Below the pieces are notes generated by a model that saw nothing but the letters and a program-made list of their open reading frames with translations, was not told where the DNA came from and did no database searches. A DNA stretch of 64,000 nt from Butyricimonas faecihominis (lineage in GTDB: Bacteria > Bacteroidota > Bacteroidia > Bacteroidales > Marinifilaceae), in contig NZ_AP028155.1 in the NCBI RefSeq assembly GCF_033096445.1, positions 4,655,880 to 4,719,879 on the forward strand. Reading direction: 5' to 3'. This document shows, one piece after another, positions 59,164-64,000 of this stretch. Numbering within the stretch: position 1 is the first letter of the stretch; each line of letters starts with the position of its first letter. Made by a program: the position numbers and the translations under genes.

Positions 59164-60333
59164 ATGGAAAAAACGAAATTGGATCACGAAACAGAGGATT
59201 GGTTAATTGCTTTTCTGAGTGGTGAATTAGACGAGCGGGAAGAGGAAAATGTGCGTGTATGGTTGGAGGCGAGTCCAGAGAATCGGAATGCTTACGAATC
59301 TTTGATGAAGGATTATTTACGAATCCGGTGGGTACAAGAAAATGTACAGATACGGGAAGAACAGGCAAAAAAGATCATATTCTCTTCTTTGAAAAAGAAA
59401 AGGAATCTGACGCCTTATTACGGAGTGGCAGCTTCAATAGCGGTGTTATTAATTGTGACATTATTCTTTTTTATTCGAGAGGATAAACAGATCGTTTCTG
59501 AAAAACTTGTTACGTCGGAAATAAAGCCAATTCAATCAAAGGCAATATTAGTTCTGTCCACGGGTGAACAAATTCAGTTAACAAAATCGACGCAAAAGAT
59601 TCAGGAGCAAGACGGTTCCGTGTTGAAAATCGACAGTGTCATGGGAGTACAATATGATTCTTTATCTACAAAGAGAGCTGAAAAGCCGATCTACAACAAA
59701 ATTGTCGTTCCGCGGGGAGGTGAATATTTTGTGACATTAAGTGAAGGTACGAAAGTGTGGTTGGATGCGGACTCTGAATTAGAGTATCCGGTATTTTTTT
59801 CTGGAGATTTCAGAGAGGTAAAATTGAAAGGAAATGCTTATTTCTGTGTTACGAAAAAAAATGATAAGCCTTTTGTCGTACGTGCAGGGGAATTTTCGTT
59901 GAAGGTATATGGGACTGAGTTTAACGTGAATGCTTACGATTTACAAAATATTGAGACTGTCCTCGTGAACGGATCAATAGGGTTTAAGGCGAATGAAAGT
60001 ACTCCGGAACGGATGATGGAACCCAACGAGTTAGCTGTTTCGGATTCCCGGACGGGGCTGAGTGAAATACATCAGGTGGATATATATCCTTATATTGCTT
60101 GGAAAAATCAAAACATAGTGTTTGTCAACGAGCGGTTAGAATCTATCATGGAAAAAATGGCTCGTTGGTATGATGTAACCGTGTTTTTTCAAGATGAAAG
60201 TCTGAAAGATTTACGGTTTGATTGTAACATGAGACGGTATACTGATATTAGGGATTTGTTTTTCTTTTTGGAGAAAACCTCAAATGCCCGGTTTGCTCTG
60301 AATGGACGAACAGTTGTCATAAGTAAAAAATAA
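59164..60333 (+). CDS. FecR family anti-sigma factor
   Basis: 389 aa inner-membrane protein. The cytoplasmic N-terminus (1-84) should bind the sigma factor. One membrane helix (about 85-104) is followed by the periplasmic FecR domain (VVPRGGEYFVTLSEGTKVWLDADSELEYP, DREVKLKGNAYF-like strand, VYGTEFNVNAY) and a C-terminal DUF4974 domain (NERLESIMEKMARWYDVTV). It interacts with the STN domain of the SusC-like protein encoded next. Confidence 0.93.
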   Translation: MEKTKLDHETEDWLIAFLSGELDEREEENVRVWLEASPENRNAYESLMKDYLRIRWVQENVQIREEQAKKIIFSSLKKKRNLTPYYGVAASIAVLLIVTLFFFIREDKQIVSEKLVTSEIKPIQSKAILVLSTGEQIQLTKSTQKIQEQDGSVLKIDSVMGVQYDSLSTKRAEKPIYNKIVVPRGGEYFVTLSEGTKVWLDADSELEYPVFFSGDFREVKLKGNAYFCVTKKNDKPFVVRAGEFSLKVYGTEFNVNAYDLQNIETVLVNGSIGFKANESTPERMMEPNELAVSDSRTGLSEIHQVDIYPYIAWKNQNIVFVNERLESIMEKMARWYDVTVFFQDESLKDLRFDCNMRRYTDIRDLFFFLEKTSNARFALNGRTVVISKK

Positions 60334-60435
60334 GTGACGAAGAAATGAGCCTCTTCATCACTTACAGATAACTAATAGATAGGTTCAATTGAGCCTGAAC
60401 CTATCCAGTATTAATTTTAGTTCAATCACAAATGT

Positions 60436-63400
60436 ATGAAAAAAAAGAGAATCATGTGGCACATCTTGGATGAGTCGCATAAAAAAAATTGGATGATCAT
60501 GAGGTTGTGTGTCATGTTTGTGTTTTTTTTGCAATTTACCGTATTTGCAAATAGTGTAGCACAAGATCAAGTGATTAGCTTGAACTTGAAAAACGTGAGT
60601 TTTTATCAGTTATTTGATGAAATTCATAGACAGACGGGGTTACGGTTTATTTATAACACGAACCAACTGGAGAAAATGGACAAGTTGGACATTCATGCGG
60701 AAAAGAAGAAAGTTAAAGATGTTTTACGTGATGCGTTGGCTGAAACCCCATTTACCTTTTTGTTTGATAAGGACGTGGTGATGTTGGTGCAAAAAGAGGA
60801 GAAAGAAAAGAAATCAATCCGGCTTAAGGGATTTGTGTATGACACGAAGAAGCAACCGATGCCGGGCGTGACGGTGAAGTTGATAGGGACTTCCGTGGGT
60901 ACGGCAACTGATGCTAATGGGTGGTTTTCCGTGGTATTGCCGGTGAAAAAGGGGCAGTTGGAATTCTCTTTTATCGGTTTCCGTAGCCAAATTGTGTATT
61001 TTTTAGAAAAGACGGAAACCGATACTTTAAAGATAACGTTGCATGAGGATATGCAAGCGATTGATGAAGTGGTGGTAACGGGTTACGGTGACGTGAGCCG
61101 GAAAAACTACACTGGAGCAGCGACAACAGTACGGGCAGCGGATATTTTAATGCCGGGAGTCTCCTCTATCGATCAGATGTTACAAGGTGTTGTTCCCGGA
61201 ATGTTAGTATGGAACACAACAGGGCAAGTGGGGGCAACACCCAAGATTCGAGTTCGGGGAACTTCCACTTTGTTGGGGAGTCAAGAACCGGTATGGGTAG
61301 TGGATGGCGTAATCCAACGGGATATTCAACCTTTTAACTCGGAGGATAACACGAAATTTTCCACGGATGCTGATGATATTAAACAATTGGCGGGAAATGC
61401 CATTTCGTGGTTGAATCCCAATGACATTGAATCCATAACCGTGCTGAAAGATGCTTCTGCCACTGCTATTTACGGTTCCAAGGCGGCGAACGGGGTGATC
61501 GTGATTACCACGAAAAAAGCCACTGTGGGGAAGGTGCAGGTTAGTTACAGCGGAAATGTATCCATTGGCCAGCGTCCCCGTTACGGGTTGTATGACTTGA
61601 TGAACTCGGCAGAGCACATGCAATTTCAACGGGAAATACATGAGGAACGCAAACAATACCCTTCTGGTTCTCTTGTGTTACCTATGGGGTATTATGGTTT
61701 ACAGCAGAAATTATTGCGGAAAGAGGTCACGTTAGAAGAGATGAATAAAGAGTACGAGAAATTAGCTCGGATGAACACGGATTGGTTTGACATTCTATTC
61801 CGCAATTCATTTAATCATTCTCATTCGTTAGGGATCAGTGGCGGTTCGGAGAAAATTCAAAATCGTACATCCTTGGGATATACACAAGAAAAAGGAGAGG
61901 CAAGGGGAAACGATATGAGGAGTTTCACGATGTCTTCCAATACAACGGTGTCACTTTGGGAGCGCATGGTTCTTAATTTATCGCTCAATGGAAGTGTCCG
62001 GAATGTGGAAGGTTTTGCTTATGATGTGGATCCGTTTAATTACGCTTACAACACTTCTCGTGCGATTCCGGCTTACAACGAGGACGGTTCGTTGTTTTAT
62101 CATGAGAAAATAGGTAGTACAAGTACAGCGATAGGTGGTAAAACGACTTATAACTATAATATTTTGAATGAATTGGCAAACACGGGAAGCGAAAATGAAA
62201 CCCGGACATGGAGTGCCACGGTGGATTTGCAATGGGAGATTTTGCCAGGTTTGAGTTATCAGGGATTGTTCTCTTACTCTTCTGCTTCGGCGGACACGGA
62301 ACAATATGCGGGGGAACGCTCTTTTTATATTTCCAGTTTTCGAGGGTACGAGTACGGGAGTGTATCCCCCAATGGAAATGAAACAAAATGCACCCGTTTG
62401 CCCATGGGGGGATTGCAAGAAAGCAGTTTGACGAACACCAAGGGTATCTCGGTACGTAATAGTCTAGTTTACAATCGATCGTTTAAAGAAAAACACCGGA
62501 TAACGTTGCAATTGGGAATCGAGACAAATTCAACAAAGACAAAGGGAGCATCCAATAAACGCTACGGATATATGCCGGATCGCGGGGAATCTTTTGCCAC
62601 TCCCCCAGCTACTTATTACTGGGCAATGTCTATCGAGAGAGACAATAAAGACGTTGTTAGCGGGGAACACTCCATCGTGAATCGCATAGAGAATAGTTTG
62701 AGTGAATTTGCCACGGCGGTGTACACGTATGATAATCGTTACGTGTTGAACTTTAGTGCCCGCCTGGATGCTTCAAATCGTTTCGGGCAAGATAAAAACA
62801 AGCGGTTCCAACCCACTTGGTCGGCAGGTTTCAAATGGAATGTGGCAAGTGAGCCGTTTGTGGCTGCTTCTTGGTGGTTGAATAACTTGGATATTTATAC
62901 CTCATACGGTTACCAGGGAAATGCGGTCTCTTCTGTCGGTCCGGAATTGATCACTACAGAGAAATACCTTGATCATTATGGAGCGTATGGGTTAGAGATT
63001 AAATCGTTGCCTTACCCTGATTTAGGTTGGGAGAAAACGAAAACTTGGAATTTGGGAATAGATGCCTCTTTTTTGAAAGGACGTTTGAATTTCACGTTCA
63101 ATTATTTCAAAAAAATCAGTGATGTACTTTCTTCCCGCGGTATAGCTGTTGAGAACGGCATGACAAATGGCATCGTTTCCGGCTCCACGATGGAAAATAG
63201 TGGGTATGATTTCGTGATTAATGTGGTCCCAGTTCGGACGAAAGATTTCACGTGGCAACTTTCATTAAATACCTCCATCACGGAAAATAGCGTGGATAAG
63301 AATGAGCGTATCAATACCTTAGATGATTATTTGAATGGCTCTGCCGTGGTGGAAGGTCGTGCTTTTTCCACGTTCTACTCTTACGAATTTGACGGTTTGG

Positions 63401-64000
63401 ACGAAGAGACGGGAATGCCCACGTTCAAACACATGGATATTGCTTTCGAGGATGCCGAAAGCCCGAAAGATTTCTTGGTGAAAAGCGGTAAGTTTATCCC
63501 GGATTTCTCGGGGGGATTGAATACGATGTTTAAGTACAAGAATTTTTCTCTTTATGCGTTGTTTGCCGTGCAATGGGGAGGACACAAGCGCTTACCGGAT
63601 TTATATCCCTCTGGCGGCGTGGTTGCTGGCTCTGGACTCCCTCGTCCGGAACAAAATGTTTCACGGAAATTGATCGATCGTTGGAAATCTCCGGGAGAGC
63701 AGACCATTTACCCCTCTTTACCGAGTTCTACCCAAGATGAAATCATATATCTCCCTGAAACAAAAACATCCTCAGAGCAGGAAGAGAATAGATATGTCAT
63801 GTATAATTTCTCTGATATTCGTGTGGCCAACACGGACTTTATACGTTGTCGTTCACTTTCTTTCAGTTATGATTTCACGGGGAAATCGTTGAGGAAAATG
63901 GGATTGGGTTATTTGCGATTATCAGCGAGCATGACGAACCCATTCATGTGGGTATCAGACAAAAAATGGGATGGATTAGACCCGGAAACGGGAGATTGGC
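60436..64000 (+). CDS. SusC-like TonB-dependent receptor with STN domain, cut by window end
   Basis: The reading frame runs from the ATG at 60436 without a stop to base 64000 (1188 codons visible). Signal region near 20-43; the STN signalling domain at about 45-105 (LNLKNVSFYQLFDEIHRQTG, FLFDKDVVMLVQK); the CarboxypepD domain at about 130-205; the plug at about 215-350 with TVLKDASATAIYGSKAANGVIVIT; then the barrel. STN plus neighbouring FecR and sigma genes means substrate uptake also signals gene expression. The SusD partner is expected just beyond the right edge. Confidence 0.95.
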   Translation, partial: MKKKRIMWHILDESHKKNWMIMRLCVMFVFFLQFTVFANSVAQDQVISLNLKNVSFYQLFDEIHRQTGLRFIYNTNQLEKMDKLDIHAEKKKVKDVLRDALAETPFTFLFDKDVVMLVQKEEKEKKSIRLKGFVYDTKKQPMPGVTVKLIGTSVGTATDANGWFSVVLPVKKGQLEFSFIGFRSQIVYFLEKTETDTLKITLHEDMQAIDEVVVTGYGDVSRKNYTGAATTVRAADILMPGVSSIDQMLQGVVPGMLVWNTTGQVGATPKIRVRGTSTLLGSQEPVWVVDGVIQRDIQPFNSEDNTKFSTDADDIKQLAGNAISWLNPNDIESITVLKDASATAIYGSKAANGVIVITTKKATVGKVQVSYSGNVSIGQRPRYGLYDLMNSAEHMQFQREIHEERKQYPSGSLVLPMGYYGLQQKLLRKEVTLEEMNKEYEKLARMNTDWFDILFRNSFNHSHSLGISGGSEKIQNRTSLGYTQEKGEARGNDMRSFTMSSNTTVSLWERMVLNLSLNGSVRNVEGFAYDVDPFNYAYNTSRAIPAYNEDGSLFYHEKIGSTSTAIGGKTTYNYNILNELANTGSENETRTWSATVDLQWEILPGLSYQGLFSYSSASADTEQYAGERSFYISSFRGYEYGSVSPNGNETKCTRLPMGGLQESSLTNTKGISVRNSLVYNRSFKEKHRITLQLGIETNSTKTKGASNKRYGYMPDRGESFATPPATYYWAMSIERDNKDVVSGEHSIVNRIENSLSEFATAVYTYDNRYVLNFSARLDASNRFGQDKNKRFQPTWSAGFKWNVASEPFVAASWWLNNLDIYTSYGYQGNAVSSVGPELITTEKYLDHYGAYGLEIKSLPYPDLGWEKTKTWNLGIDASFLKGRLNFTFNYFKKISDVLSSRGIAVENGMTNGIVSGSTMENSGYDFVINVVPVRTKDFTWQLSLNTSITENSVDKNERINTLDDYLNGSAVVEGRAFSTFYSYEFDGLDEETGMPTFKHMDIAFEDAESPKDFLVKSGKFIPDFSGGLNTMFKYKNFSLYALFAVQWGGHKRLPDLYPSGGVVAGSGLPRPEQNVSRKLIDRWKSPGEQTIYPSLPSSTQDEIIYLPETKTSSEQEENRYVMYNFSDIRVANTDFIRCRSLSFSYDFTGKSLRKMGLGYLRLSASMTNPFMWVSDKKWDGLDPETGDW

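Overview
The window is a piece of a Bacteroidota (order Bacteroidales) chromosome. This rests on TonB-linked SusC/SusD pairs, FecR anti-sigma with ECF sigma factors, S46 dipeptidyl-peptidase, Bacteroides-type integrase and RadC, and repeated promoters of the phylum type (TTG, about 19-20 bases, then TAnnTTTG). The gene mix would suit an Odoribacteraceae gut species (Butyricimonas or Odoribacter-like), but that is inference.

Region 1 (1-7.7 kb) is AT-rich and looks like an integrated mobile element: a tyrosine integrase cut by the left edge, a helicase-like protein with a degenerate P-loop, a RadC/JAB protein, and a three-gene unit (Sel1-repeat protein, unknown protein, membrane protein). That unit has its own promoter and terminator-like hairpin and lies between two related 43-bp palindromic repeats. 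Next comes an SRP RNA-tRNA-Thr-tRNA-Thr operon with its own promoter and terminator.

Region 2 (8-15.3 kb) holds a GAF-PAS protein overlapping a pseudoreceiver histidine kinase, a DEDDy exonuclease with a DUF5063 protein, a candidate small RNA, a DUF3784 membrane protein, a Fic protein, an orphan MNT nucleotidyltransferase, tRNA-Ser and several palindromic intergenic elements.

Region 3 (15.3-29.8 kb, all minus) has an S46 plus M16 peptidase pair. Upstream lies a seven-gene unit: ECF sigma factor, CnrX/CpxP-like Cys/His-rich sensor, short His-rich membrane protein (CnrY-like), TonB-dependent receptor, DUF4876 lipoprotein, DUF6850 outer-membrane protein and a polyferredoxin membrane protein with HMA-like domains. 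I read it as a metal-responsive uptake and reduction system.

Region 4 (30-37.7 kb) has a 5-prime-nucleotidase, a broken tyrosine phosphatase, a NifX-like protein, a YbaK-type deacylase, a HelD-like helicase, an AlbA-domain ATP-binding protein, a PAS-LuxR regulator and a structured, probably non-coding RNA with an excellent promoter.

Region 5 (38-49.8 kb) is a SusC-SusD-DUF4843-PKD-like uptake operon without visible glycosidases, then a MATE exporter, two GNAT acetyltransferases, a DUF2867 protein, tRNA-Phe and an RRM RNA-binding protein.

Region 6 (49.8-58.4 kb) carries thiL with a companion gene and a full SUF iron-sulfur operon (sufB, C, D, S, E, a SufT-like gene) followed by queG, an Fe-S enzyme. 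Region 7 (58.4 kb to the end) is an ECF sigma, FecR and SusC/STN system cut by the right edge.
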